In this document: positions 17,716 to 27,266 of the stretch, one piece after another
Layout: each line of letters opens with the position of its first letter
Position numbering within the stretch: position 1 is the first letter of the stretch
Translations under genes and position numbers: made by a program
The notes under the pieces: generated by a model
Database searches by the model: none
Told to the model about the DNA's origin: nothing
The model's input: the letters and a program-made list of their open reading frames with translations, nothing else
Assembly (NCBI RefSeq): GCF_013128195.2
Contig: NZ_CP053452.2
Coordinates: forward strand, 1 to 64,000
Direction of reading: 5' to 3'
DNA length: 64,000 bases
Origin: Frigoriglobus tundricola
Lineage (GTDB): Bacteria; Planctomycetota; Planctomycetia; Gemmatales; Gemmataceae

Positions 17716-18087
17716 ATGGACAACCAAGAATTATTTCCTTCGCAGTGGTTCTGGAAACTGATTGATTCTGTCTGTCAAGATCACGATAAAATGCAAGAAA
17801 TCTTGAACTACTTGACCCAGCAAGAACTTGAACGATTCCACAAAGAATTCTATAATGCAGTGATCGATATTAGCGGTGATGATTACTGCAATATTTACAA
17901 CTACGGGGACTCAAGGATGCACGATCTTGCCTATTGGATTGTCTCGCAAGGCGAGAGCGCATACAGAGAGGTATATGATGATCCCCGCCAAATCCCTCAA
18001 ATTGAAGATATTGACCAATCGCACAGTTACATTGGCTTGACTGAACCGGTCTACGCAACTCGATTCGGAAAAGATATTCCTTTGTAA
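17716..18087 (+). CDS. DUF4240-like immunity protein
   Basis: A 123-residue protein. WFWKLIDSVCQDHDKMQEIL, ELERFHKEFYNAVIDI and DLAYWIVSQGESAYREVYDD give the full DUF4240 pattern, clearer than at 14105. The two are distant paralogs, so two different tips are probably guarded by the same immunity fold. Low GC and a following class-1 tail mark it as part of a transferred cassette. The ATG at 17716 follows a weak AAAGGATACC site. Confidence 0.7.
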   Translation: MDNQELFPSQWFWKLIDSVCQDHDKMQEILNYLTQQELERFHKEFYNAVIDISGDDYCNIYNYGDSRMHDLAYWIVSQGESAYREVYDDPRQIPQIEDIDQSHSYIGLTEPVYATRFGKDIPL

Positions 18088-18182
18088 GTTATTAAGCGAA
18101 TACTATTAATCAATCTATTGATCGATCGTCGAATCTGAAAACAACTTGATTTCTATGTTTAATCCCTGCGCCTTGCGCCTAC

Positions 18183-18213
18183 GGAACCCAACGCCCAAGC
18201 TTCTGTGATCTGA
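18183..18213 (+). repeat. class-1 cassette tail (copy 3)
   Basis: Third copy, GGAACCCAACGCCCAAGCTT, reading TEPNAQASVI and a stop, 95 bp after the immunity gene. CTGCGAACAATCGAGCAAAG and a complementary CTTTGCTCGCCTGCTCG (18220-18295) follow, the same short repeats that follow the other tails. The remaining DNA up to 18377 shows no gene. Confidence 0.75.
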
Positions 18214-18377
18214 GTACAGATCTGCGAACAATCGAGCAAAGAGAGCAAAGCCTACCTGCTGCCTGAACCGACCCTTTGCTCGCCTGCTCGCAGCGCTTCC
18301 TACACTGAACCCTCTGCCCAGCACCACGTCCCAGCCCGACCACGCCAGAGAATAAATCCCCCTCCCTGTGTGCGTTC

Positions 18378-21300
18378 AAGCGCCTCGCCAACGGGGTCCG
18401 GGTGACCCACACCTACGACCCGGCGGGCCGGGTCACCGGGGTCGCCACCGCCGGCCCCGCCGGGCTCGTGCGGCGCTCACCTACGCACTCGACCCCCTGG
18501 GCCGCCGGGCCGCCGTCGCCGCCTCCGACGGGGCCCGCACCACCTACGCCTACGACAACGCCGGGCAACTGAGACGCGAGCAGCGGGCCGCCTCCGGCAT
18601 CAACCTGACCCACGCGTACGACCCCGTCGGCAACCGCACCGCCCAGACCGACAGCGGCACCCGCACCACCTACGCCTACGACAACGCCAACCAGCTGGGC
18701 CGCGAGCAGACCAACACGGCCCGCACCACCTACGCATACGACCCCGCCGGCAACCGGGTCCAGAAGGCCGACCCCGCCGCCACCACGTACTACGTGTGGG
18801 ACGCCAAGAGCCGGCTCGCCGTCGCCGAGCCCGTCGCCGGCCGCGTCACCTACGCCTACGACGGGATCGGCCGCCGCGCCACCAAGCAGTCGGGGTCCGG
18901 GGCCGTGCGGTTCGTGTGGGACTTCAAGAAGGTGCTCCAGGAGGCCGACGGCGGGACCGGGGCCACCGAGTACCAGTTCCTCACCACCGAGGGCGAGTAC
19001 GGGGACCTCGTGAGCGGGTACGGCAACGCGCCACCAAGTACTACGGGTCCGACGCACTCGGCTCGACCGACGTGCTCCTCGACGGCACCGGGTCGGTCAC
19101 GGCCACGTTCGAGTACCGGGCGTTCGGGCTCACGAGCGAGTCAGGCGGGGGCGACGGTCCGGGCCTGGCCCTGCCGGCCCCGCTGCCCTCGGAGCTGGGC
19201 GGGGGCGTGAGCGCGCAGACCGGCGAGCCGTTCGCGTTCGTGGGCCGGCACGGGTACTTCCACGACACCGAGGCCGGGCTGTACCTGCTGGGAACCGGCG
19301 GCGGCGCCGACCCGGACGGGAGCGGGCGCGCGTACGACCCCAGACCATCGTGCTGCTGTCCAAGGACCCACTCGAGGAGCGCGGCGGGCAGACCAACGGG
19401 TACACGTACTGTGCCAACGACCCGGTCAACCGCACCGACCCGAGCGGGAACCGGCTCCTGGTGCCGGCGTGCCTGCTCGACCCGTCCGGCAGGGACTCGC
19501 ACGTGGGCCGGCTGGTGCGGGACGAGCTGTACGACGTGTACGGCACGAAGCACCCGAAGGCGTGGACCAACCGCACCGATATCGACCTGACGATCGGCCA
19601 CACGGACGTCCTGAACCAGCACACGTACGGGGTCGTGGACCTGTTCGACCGCCTCCCGGCGGCCATCTGGGGCGAGATCGCGAAGGACCCCAACCCGCAC
19701 GGGGTGTTGCTCCGCGGGGCGCTCGAGCGCGAGACGGTGATCCGCGGGGAGCACAAGGGCATGGTCCAGTGGGGCGGGGTCGACCCGCCCCCGCCCCCGC
19801 AGCGGCACCAGGTCACCGAGGGCTTGTCACAGCTCGGGAACACGCTGATCGGCCTCGGCGAGGATGTGGTCGGGACGGTGGCGCCGGAAACGGCGCGGGA
19901 CGTGGCGAACACGGCGCGGTGGGCGCAGGAGAGCACCCTGAACGTGGTGGACGCGGCGGGCCGGGCGGTGGCCCACAAGGTCGAGGACACCGTGCAGTCC
20001 GCGATCGATGCCGCCGGCGGGCTGGTGAACGCCGCGGGCACCTGGGTCGAGGCCAAGGTCCAGCAGCTGCCCAGCCCGCTCAAGGTGGGGCTCGCGCGCG
20101 CTGGCGTCCCAGGCCCGGGTGTTCGACCCGACCATCACCACCGAGAGCCTCACGGAGGCACTCGACAAGTTCGGGCTCAGCGCGGACACGCTGACCAACC
20201 TGCTGACCCGCGGGAACGAGCTGTTCACCCAACTGGTGGACGCAGGCAAGCGGGGCGTGTCCATGTACCTGTTCGGGGACGACCAGCCGAACGCGGGCCT
20301 GAGCAACATCGAGAACGCGCTGCCCCGGGCCCTGCCCATGCGGGTGGTGGACGGGATCGGGGCCGTGGTGGGAGTACCGAACCTGTGGAAGGTCATCAGC
20401 GACGTGAAAGGGGGTGACGTGTTCGGGCCGGTGCTGACGCTCACCAAACTGGATGCGGACGGGCTGTACGGGATCCTGCTGGACGCGGTCGGGCAGGTGC
20501 TGGGGCCGAAGGCTGCCAACGCGATCCCGGTGATCGCGAACGCGGTCTCGGCACTGGCAGCGGCCGCGGGGGCCGGGGACGCCGCGGGCGGGCCGGCCGC
20601 GGTGCTCAAGAACCTGGTCACCGGACAGAGCACCATGGTGGACGCGCTCAAGGAGCTGGGGTCGACCCGGCCGCCGTGAGCGACTTGGTGGCGGGCCTGC
20701 AGGACGGCACGATCCTGTCGGATTTGAAGGCCGCTGCCACCGACGAGATCCAGAAGCTGGTGCCGCCGCTGATCGCGAAGGCGGTGGCGAAGCTGGTGGC
20801 CAAGTTCGCGGGTCCGGCGGGCGTGGTCGGGTGGGTGCTGACGGCCATCGACTTGGTCAAGTTCTTCGTGACCGAGCTGAGCCCGTCGAAGACCGGGGAC
20901 CCGGACGAGAAGGGCGCGCTGATCCAGTTTTGGGACGAGCTGACGAAAGGGTTCCAGCGCTGGTCGGCGGGAAGACGGACCAGCTGGCGGCCACGGTCCT
21001 CAACCTGCTGAAGACCGGCACACAGGTCCTCCTCAGTGCGATCGTGAGCCTGCTCGGCCTGGGGAACCTGAAGCAGACGGTGGCGCAGGCGCTGGACGCG
21101 GTCCGGCGGAAGGTGAAGGCGCTGCTGGTGGCGCTGCTCACGAAATTGGCCAAGCCGGTGCTCGGGAGCGTGAGCCAGCGGGTGGGCGACATGAACCCGG
21201 ACGGGCACACGCCGCTGACAACGCCGGTGGAAGCTGGAGAACGCCCCGGGGCGGTACGGGTGGCTGGGGCGGACCAGTGACGGGGTGTTCGTGTACGTGT

Positions 21301-21963
21301 CGGGTTCGAAGGGGAAAAAGCAGGCGAAGACCCCGGGAGGCGTGGTCGCGGACCTGGTGGACAACAAGGCCCCGGCGATCATCGCAGCGAATGACAAGGT
21401 GGCGGCGGTGATGAAGCAGGCCGCGGCGGCCGCTCCCCGGCCGGGGCCGGTGCGACCGGTGCGGTGGCGCCCAAGCCGGTGTCGGTGGACCCCGGCGCGC
21501 GGCCGCGGCAACCGCCCTGAGTACGAGCGTGCAGACGGCGACCACAAAGATCAAGACCCAATTGACGCCCACGTGTTCCGCGACGGGAGGTATGTGCTTC
21601 GTGGCGGGGACGCGGGTGGGTCGATGGGTGAACGGGGTGTGGATCGGGGAACGAATCGAGGCGGTGCGCCTGGGCCAGAACGTGCCGACGTGGCGGCCGG
21701 GCGAGTGGGGCTACGCGGCGAGCGGGGCGGCGCCGGGCACGGCGTTCGCCCCGGACACACACCGGGCCGTGTGGCTCCGCCAGGAGCGGGCCGACGGGAC
21801 GTGGACCGAGGCCGGGCTGCTCCGGTCGCGGGACTGGATGCGGGCGCAAGGAGGATCCCGAGTCGGGGACCGGACGGTGCTGGAGCTGCCGGAGATGGGC
21901 GTGTCGGGCGTGTTCCAGGTGGTGGCGGTCGACCCGTGCCCGGAAATCGAGGCCGGGCCGGGG
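18378..21963 (+). pseudogene. decayed RHS/YD-repeat gene with Hint N-terminal half
   Basis: Coding sequence spread over at least eight frame segments. It starts FKRLANGVRVTHTYDPAGRV with YD repeats (TTYAYDNAGQL, TTYAYDPAGNR) and continues to an RHS core (YYGSDALGSTDVLLDG, then KDPLEERGGQTNGYTYCAND and DPSGNRL). A long alpha-helical, alanine- and valine-rich middle (19.5-21.5 kb) follows, and then the Hint start GGMCFVAGTRVGRWV at 21588. Frame changes lie near 18470, 19035, 19310, 20105, 20670, 20965, 21260 and 21500, mostly at G or C runs. The Hint domain is split by an IS at 21964 and resumes at 23642. Intact relatives are large surface or secreted proteins that present a C-terminal toxin tip. 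This copy is probably inactive. Confidence 0.8.
21955..21963. repeat. 9-bp target-site duplication GGGCCGGGG, left copy
   Basis: Identical to 23642-23650 and directly abuts the terminal inverted repeats of the IS between them. Confidence 0.75.
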
Positions 21964-23641
21964 GGGTGTAAGACCGGGTATGTATCAGGCCGCCGCTCGC
22001 CGCTGGAATGGGGACCCGGGACGAGCGGCGAGGTACTTATCGAGCCGTTCATCGTCGCTTAGCGCGGCGGCGCGCACTTGCAGCACCGCTTCGGCCCCGT
22101 CCTCGTTCCAGAATTTCTCGGTGCCCTTGACTCGGTAGTTGATCTCCTTGATCAACGACTCCACCCACGAACTCGTTACCGGCAGACCGGCCTTGCGGTA
22201 CTCCGGGTACTTCATGCATGCTCCGCGTTATTCCTCAAGTACCCACGCGCACGTGCCAGCACCACGCGTCCGTCCGTGTCCTCGGCGCCCTCCGGTGGCT
22301 CGCCGATCCGTTCTTGCTCACGATCCATCTCCCCGAGTACCTCGGACACCCGACCCTGCCAGCACCCCCGCATCCAGCGCGTATCGGTCCCACTGCTCGG
22401 CATCGCTTCCACCGGTCGCACGCGCCGCTTGCCGCGCGTAGCTCAGCACGTGGATGAAGTCGACCACCGGCACGTACTCCGCGAACCAGCGCGTCTGGAT
22501 CGCCCAGTTGTACGCCTGGCCGTCGCCCACGAACGCACGACGACTCGCCGCCCCGAAGTTCCCGCGCGCTGCGCTTCCGCACCCACCAATCGACCGAACG
22601 CTTCGCTGTCGCGCGTCGTCGCCACGCACGTGCACCAACCGCTCCGGTTGCCAGGCGTGCGCATCGGGTTGGGCTACGGCCTTCGATTCAGCGGATGCGC
22701 TTCCTATTGTGGGCTCGCAAGTGGCTGAGCACTGCGTCATGTTCCCGACGTGCTTGCGGTCGAGGAAGCACTCGGGCGGTTCGGGTTGTGGGTCGGTCTC
22801 GCACGTCGGACCCTCCAACGTGACCAGGCACGCGACCTTGTCCTCGCGCCAATGCGGATCTCGCGCCCCACACCCTTGCCCCTCGGCGCGGCGCTGGTAG
22901 CGACCGCCATCGACCTCAACGGCCACCACGCTCGGCACGTTCGGAACCTGCGCGTCGAGTTGACGCCGCCGGTGGGCTTCGGCGTGTTCGTCGCGTCGGG
23001 CGGCCAACTCGGCACCAATGGTTTCGGTCAATCGCCCGACGTGCCGACCACTGATCGACACCTCGGCCAGCAGTCGGAGCGTCTTGGCGGCCAACTCGAA
23101 CGACGGGAGTACGGCCCCGACGTGGACGATCTTGGCAAGTACCGAGGGGCTGTACCCGTGGGCATCAAGTTTGAGGTTGGTTCGTTGGGGGGAAAAAGTC
23201 CCGGCGGCAGGCGGGACAGTGTGCGACGGGTTCGTGAAGGGTGATCGTTGCCCCGCGTGCGACGACCTCGCGGGATCGGCTTCGGACCGAACAGAGCTTC
23301 TGGCACGTGGGACACGAGAGCTCGGTGGGGAGTTGTTGGGCTTGTTGCTGTGTGAGGTGTTCGAGCGTCCCTCGGGCCAGCCCCCGCGTGGCCGCAGCGG
23401 CGATCTGCTCCATCTCGTCGAAGTCCACATCGCGCGCCGGACCGCCCTCGCCGTAGGCGTTCTTGGCAACGATTTTACCCCACTGCTTGGCGAGTTCTTC
23501 CACAGCCGCCAATTGCTCAGGCGTCAGTTTGCGTTTCGCCATCGGCCGTCCTGCCTTGCACTTGGGGCGAACTTCAGAGTGGGATTTGCCACCCACCGTT
23601 GTAGCCCAACCCCAACTGCACGCAAATGCGGTCCTACACCC
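21964..23641 (-). mobile_element. insertion sequence (1678 bp) inside the RHS Hint domain
   Basis: The left end is GGGTGTAAGACCGGG and the right end, read inward, is GGGTGTAGGACCGCA: 12 of the first 13 bases match. The 9-bp GGGCCGGGG is duplicated at both edges. Removing the element and one duplication joins CPEIEAGPG to the downstream Hint frame RTVTALFRHGRGRVYDV, which is what an uninterrupted Hint domain should look like. Confidence 0.85.
21985..23541 (-). pseudogene. zinc-ribbon DDE transposase with three frameshifts
   Basis: The start at 23541 reads MAKRKLTPEQLAAVEELAKQ, followed by a zinc ribbon (CPTCQKLC, CPACRRDFF). A one-base shift in TTTTTCCCCCC at about 23190 leads to LDAHGYSPSVLAKIVHVGAV, GRHVGRLTETIGAEL, VVAVEVDGGRYQRRAEGQG, HWREDKVACLVTLEG and FVGDGQAYNWAIQ. 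A second shift near 22390 and a third near 22213 lead to GLPVTSSWVESLIKEINYRV and KGTEKFW. It is a planctomycete-type DDE transposase, ISKra4-like by general resemblance; the family is not certain. With three lesions it is not functional. Confidence 0.7.
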
Positions 23642-23650
23642 GGGCCGGGG
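23642..23650. repeat. 9-bp target-site duplication GGGCCGGGG, right copy
   Basis: Partner of 21955-21963. Confidence 0.75.
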
Positions 23651-24406
23651 CGAACGGTGACGGCGCTCTTCCGTCACGGGCGGGGTCGGGTGTATGATGT
23701 GGGGGTGGAGGGCGAGTCGGGACCGCTGGGCGCGACGGCGGCGCACCCGATCTGGAGCGTCGATCGCAGCGCATGGGTGCCGGCCCGCGCGTTGCAGCCC
23801 GGCGAGCGGGTGCAGGCGGTGGGTCGAACGGTTCAGGTGCAGCGGGTCGAGGAGCGGGGCGACGAGCCGGTGTTCAACCTCGAAGTGGACGCCGACCACT
23901 GCTACCGGGTCGGGGAGCAGGGGATCCTCGTGCATAATGCGTCGTTCGGGCCAGGCTGTGATCCGTGCGAAAAAATGATGCTGGAGCAATCGGACAAAGC
24001 TTATCGCAACTACGTGACTGTTTTTGGCGCCGGAGAGCTATCTTTCGAGTATGACATCCCGGCCCCTGGCTACTCCTCCTCGCCGGAATGGGACTTATTG
24101 CAATTTTGCAAGAGGGTTGCGGCGTATTTTGAGAGCGTCGCAGATGATTATGAGAACTCCGACCTTGTATCTCGGCTGCTTTACTTTGCCTCTTCAAAGG
24201 GCAAGTTGACATTTGGCTGGGACACTAACGATGTGCGGTCGCAGGAGGATAAGGAGTACGCTATTTACCAAGTGAGTAATACCGAAGACCCAGTGTTAAT
24301 TGCGACATCGTTTAGCGAGTTTATCCGGTCTGTTTGCCTTGCATCGCCTGCGGCAGATGAGGAGATGAGGGCATTTTGCCCAGCCCACCAGTTATCTTCT
24401 CCGTAG
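23642..24406 (+). pseudogene. Hint C-terminal half followed directly by a SUKH immunity domain
   Basis: This continues the RHS gene after the IS: RTVTALFRHGRGRVYDVGVE, LGATAAHPIWSVDRSAWVPA (with the Hint TxxHP motif), ALQPGERVQAVGRTVQVQRV, then EPVFNLEVDADHCYRVGEQG and ILVHNAS. Directly after the autoprocessing end, where a toxin tip should begin, it reads NYVTVFGAGELSFEYDIPAP, KGKLTFGWDTNDVRSQEDKE and a FSEFIRSVCL end. That is a SUKH immunity domain lacking its first 20-30 residues. So the tip was deleted and the immunity gene fused to the Hint end. The fusion lies in a gene already broken upstream and is unlikely to be expressed as part of an RHS protein. Confidence 0.7.
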
Positions 24407-24411
24407 CTTCC

Positions 24412-25792
24412 CTACCACTACAGCGCGGGTTTAGAGTTTGAGCTTACGCCGCCGCTTCTTGCGGGAGTCGGTGGCCTGCGCGTTGCGGCGCTGGTGGTAT
24501 CGGATCTCGAAGCCGGTCTGAGCCACCGCGCCCCGCTTGCGCCGGCGCCGGAACGTCATCGCCACGCGAGTGTTCAGCGCCGGGCACACGTGTTCCATCG
24601 TCACCTGGGGATTTTTCCCCCCGAAGCCGATCCGTGTGGGCCGACACGAACCCGAGCACGATCAGGTTCAGGATCAGGTGCCGCACCAGCCCCACCCACC
24701 GGCGCCCCTCGTAGTGCAACAGGCCGGCCTCGCTCTTGGCCAGGCGGAAGCTGTGCTCGATCGTCGCCCGACGGAACGCCACCGCCACCACCCGGCTCAG
24801 CGCCGCCCGGCGCGCGTTGGTCACGAAGTACTTCAGTTCACCGGTCCGTTCGTTGAGCGCGGCCAGCAACCGCCACTCACACCCGCGCACCTGCACCGGG
24901 ACCTGGGCCACGCGCCAGGAGCTATCGGCGATGGTCCGGTGCTTCACCCGCACCCGCGTGCCGCGCCGGGCCGCGGCGGCCCCGAGCACCTCATCGGCCC
25001 GGCGCGCCTTCGGGCGCCCGCCGATCCGGACCGCGAAGCTCACCGGCACTTCGCCCACGAAATGTTGGTTCACTGCGCCCAAGGCCCGCAGGAACGGGAC
25101 CTTCGATCCGTACCCCTCGTCGAACACCAGCCAGTCGAACCGCAGGCCCCGGGCCTCCAGACGCACCAACTGGTCCAGGGCGATGCGCCACTTGGGCCGG
25201 TACCGCATCCGGTATCCCGGCGCCCCGGCACCGCTTGCGATCCCGGGTCCACTTCTCGGGCACGAACACCTCGGCGTCCAACAGCGCCTGGAAAGAGCCC
25301 CGGGCCACGCCCAGGTGAACGGTGACCAGGCCGTTGTCGACCTTGCCCACGCACCCCAGGTACTGGCGCTGGACACCCGGGGTCTTGTCCCCTTTCTTCA
25401 GGCAACTGGTCTCGTCGATGACCCCGATCGTGCCCAACTCGTCAGCGGGCATCTGCTCGACGGTCTGGATCAGGCGCCGTTGGAGCTTCTCGCACGCCCG
25501 GTCGTGGTCCCAGTCGGCGGTAGTGAGGAACTCCTGGAGGGTGCGGACCGCCGTACCGCACGCCAGGGCGATCGGCTCGACGCTCTTGCGCGGCAGGTCC
25601 GAGAGCAGCCCCCGGCAATAGTTGTCGAAGTGGGTCGCGGTCCGGTCCTGCAAGAAGCAGTCCCGATACCCCCTCAAATACCCCGCGAACGCCGGGCCCA
25701 ACTTCGTGATCGCGTCGTCCGTCATCGGAAACCCTCCCGAGGATGGACTTTACCGACTTTTCGCCAATCGGAAACCCGCGCTGTAGTGGTAG
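24412..25792 (-). mobile_element. IS701-like element with perfect 21-bp terminal inverted repeats
   Basis: The left end (24412-24432) begins CTACCACTACAGCGCGGG and the right end (25772-25792) is its exact reverse complement over 21 bp. The transposase stop codon lies inside the left repeat. The element separates the downstream ISAzo13-like fragment from its own 5' part. No target duplication is obvious (flanks TAGCTTCC and GCATCCTG). Confidence 0.8.
24431..25725 (-). pseudogene. IS701-like transposase, two frameshifts
   Basis: From 25725: MTDDAITKLGPAFAGYLRGY, HFDNYCRGLLSDLPRKSVEP, the first catalytic region GTIGVIDETSCLKKGDKTPG, and VQRQYLGCVGKVDNGLVTVH. A one-base shift near 25220 leads to MRYRPKWRIALDQLVRLEAR, FDWLVFDEGYGSKVPFLRAL (second Asp) and AFRRATIEHSFRLAKSEAGL (Glu). 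A second shift at the GGGGGGAAAAAT run near 24635 leads to a basic tail ending KKRRRKLKL and TAA. The layout is that of IS701 transposases. Because both termini are perfect, the element is young and the shifts deserve checking against reads. Confidence 0.75.
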
Positions 25793-26323
25793 GCATCCTG
25801 CTGCCCCACTACGGCGAGTTGTCCCTGTACTTCGCCCAGTCGGCGCTGACGAGCGACTTTATCGTGGATGTGGTCGAGAGGTGGTGGCAGGGGATCAAGG
25901 GCCGGTTCCCGAACGTGCGGACGCTCCTGGTCAACCAGGACAACGGGCCGGAGAACTCCAGTCGCCGGACGCAGTACGTCAAGCGGTTGGCAGCGTTCGC
26001 CGTGGCGGGTGGGGTGAAGGTGCGGTTGGCGTGCTATCCTCCGTACCACAGCAAGTACAACCCGATCGAGCGGTGCTGGGGCGCTTTGGAACAACATTGG
26101 AATGGATCGGTGTTGGACAGTGTACGACGGCCCTGCGGTTCGCGCGGACGATGACGTGGAAGGGGAACCACCCGTTGGTCGAGTTGGTCACCAAATCTTA
26201 CTGCAAGGGCGCGCGGTTGCCCCGCCCGGAGATGGCCGTATTGGAGGCGCAGATCGAGCGCCTCCCGGGTCTCGAGAAGTGGTTCGTCACCTTCTCGCCG
26301 GCAACCACCGCACCGGGATAGTT
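25793..26323 (+). pseudogene. ISAzo13-like transposase, C-terminal fragment
   Basis: Reads LYFAQSALTSDFIVDVVERW, LLVNQDNGPENSSRRTQYVK, VRLACYPPYHSKYNPIERCW and GALEQHWNGSVLDSV, the typical catalytic end of ISAzo13 transposases. After a one-base shift near 26125 it continues RFARTMTWKGNHPLVELVTK. The N-terminal half is missing beyond the IS701-like insertion. It in turn cuts off the integrase remnant on its right. Confidence 0.8.
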
Positions 26324-26817
26324 ATTTCTGTGGAACCGCCTTATGCTTCTCCCCGCTCCTCGCGTCGACGAATTGCTGAATCTTCGCAGCCGTAACACCG
26401 GCCACCGGCGTGTCACCGCCAATAATCCGGTGCAGGTGCTTAATGTGGATGTCTTCCACCCGCCGAGTGATGATCTCCTTCGCCCCGGCGGCAAACTGCG
26501 ACTGGTAGGTAGCGAACATCTCGGCGAGACGAATCATGCGGGCGATCTCGACGGGCTTTTCGAGCTTCCCGTCGGAGAGCAGGAAGAGGCCCAGATCGGC
26601 CCGTCCGGGACGGTCAGCCGCCCGCGCTCGACCAGCCGGAGATTCTCCTCCAGGCGGGCGCGGCAGCCGTCTGCTTCCTTCGAGTCCGACGCCTTCAGGT
26701 TGACATGGAACTTCCGGTCGCGGAACCGAAACACGACACGATACCGCTCTCCCCGCCGTTCGAGCCAGGCAATCGCGCACCTCCCGAGAATTGTTCGGGT
26801 GGGGGCAAGCGATGCGA
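26322..26817 (-). pseudogene. integrase N-terminal remnant next to tRNA-Ser fragment
   Basis: The minus strand reads LERRGERYRVVFRFRDRKFH and then ASDSKEADGCRARLEENLRL, an arm-binding-type beta sheet followed by the usual helix. After one frameshift near 26595 come LFLLSDGKLEKP, MFATYQSQFAAGAKEI, HIKHLHRIIGGDTPVAGVTA and AKIQQFVDAR, the core-binding domain of a phage or island tyrosine recombinase. The whole catalytic domain is missing at the ISAzo13-like junction. It lies about 130 bp from a tRNA-Ser 3' half and reads away from it, the usual arrangement of an island integrase beside its attachment site. Confidence 0.65.
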
Positions 26818-26950
26818 CCCCAACGCAGGGTCCATGTTGCCCCCAAAATGCCCCCAAGCCTGGCGTCAGGAAATGAAAAAGGCTTCCCGGGAACCACCCG
26901 AGAAGCCTGGGAATCAAAGGGTTTTTGCAGCGATTCGACGTGACGCTAAC

Positions 26951-27016
26951 TAGCGGAGAGGGAGGGATTCGAACCCTCGATACCCTATTCGGGTATATCG
27001 GTTTTCGAGACCGAAA
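26951..27016 (-). tRNA. 3' half of tRNA-Ser (anticodon CGA), probable attachment site
   Basis: On the minus strand: anticodon stem-loop with TCGGT and ACCGA arms around CTCGAAA (anticodon CGA at 27007-27005), a long variable arm TACCC/GGGTA typical of serine tRNAs, a T arm GAGGG-TTCGAAT-CCCTC, and acceptor 3' strand CCTCTCC plus G. The matching 5' acceptor strand and D arm are absent, so this is not a functional tRNA but the duplicated 3' part left by integration of an element into a tRNA-Ser gene elsewhere. Confidence 0.75.
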
Positions 27017-27060
27017 GGCGATCCCCGTCAACCGCTGAAAAACACGGCATTTCAGTCCCC

Positions 27061-27210
27061 TTCCCTTCCACGGATGTACCACCGGATGTACCAGTCGCGG
27101 ACCCGGACCTCGCCCGTGTGCTCGCGGCATGGCCGTCTCTGCCCGATCCTCTCCGCCGCGCCATTCTGGCGCTCGTAGCTACAACCGAACTGCCCAAGGG
27201 GACCCGATGA
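27061..27210 (+). pseudogene. short coding fragment beside the attachment site
   Basis: One plus-strand frame reads PDLARVLAAWPSLPDPLRRA and then ILALVATTELPKGTR before a TGA. Sequences of this kind (DPDLARV.AAWP.LP) occur at the ends of planctomycete integrase-associated proteins, so it may be the 3' end of a gene lost with another element. No start is visible. Tentative. Confidence 0.3.
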
Positions 27211-27266
27211 ACCGCCCCTAACGGGGCAACCGCTTGGGGTGTCGTACACAGCCGGGGGGGCCAAAT

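Noticed and set aside
685-18213. Integron attC sites as an explanation of the repeats after immunity genes
   Set aside because: No paired RYYYAAC/GTTRRRY core sites are present, the recombinases lack the IntI-specific insertion as far as I can see, and the repeats read as protein tails with a stop.
22213-24640. Programmed frameshifting in the two transposases at homopolymer runs
   Set aside because: One element has further lesions without slippery runs, and the shifts are of the +1 type; decay or base-calling error is simpler.
26951-27042. A complete tRNA-Ser gene
   Set aside because: There is no 5' acceptor strand pairing with CCTCTCC and no D arm upstream of the anticodon stem.
27211-27240. 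GCCCC/GGGGC hairpin as a terminator
   Set aside because: Short stem with no following T run.
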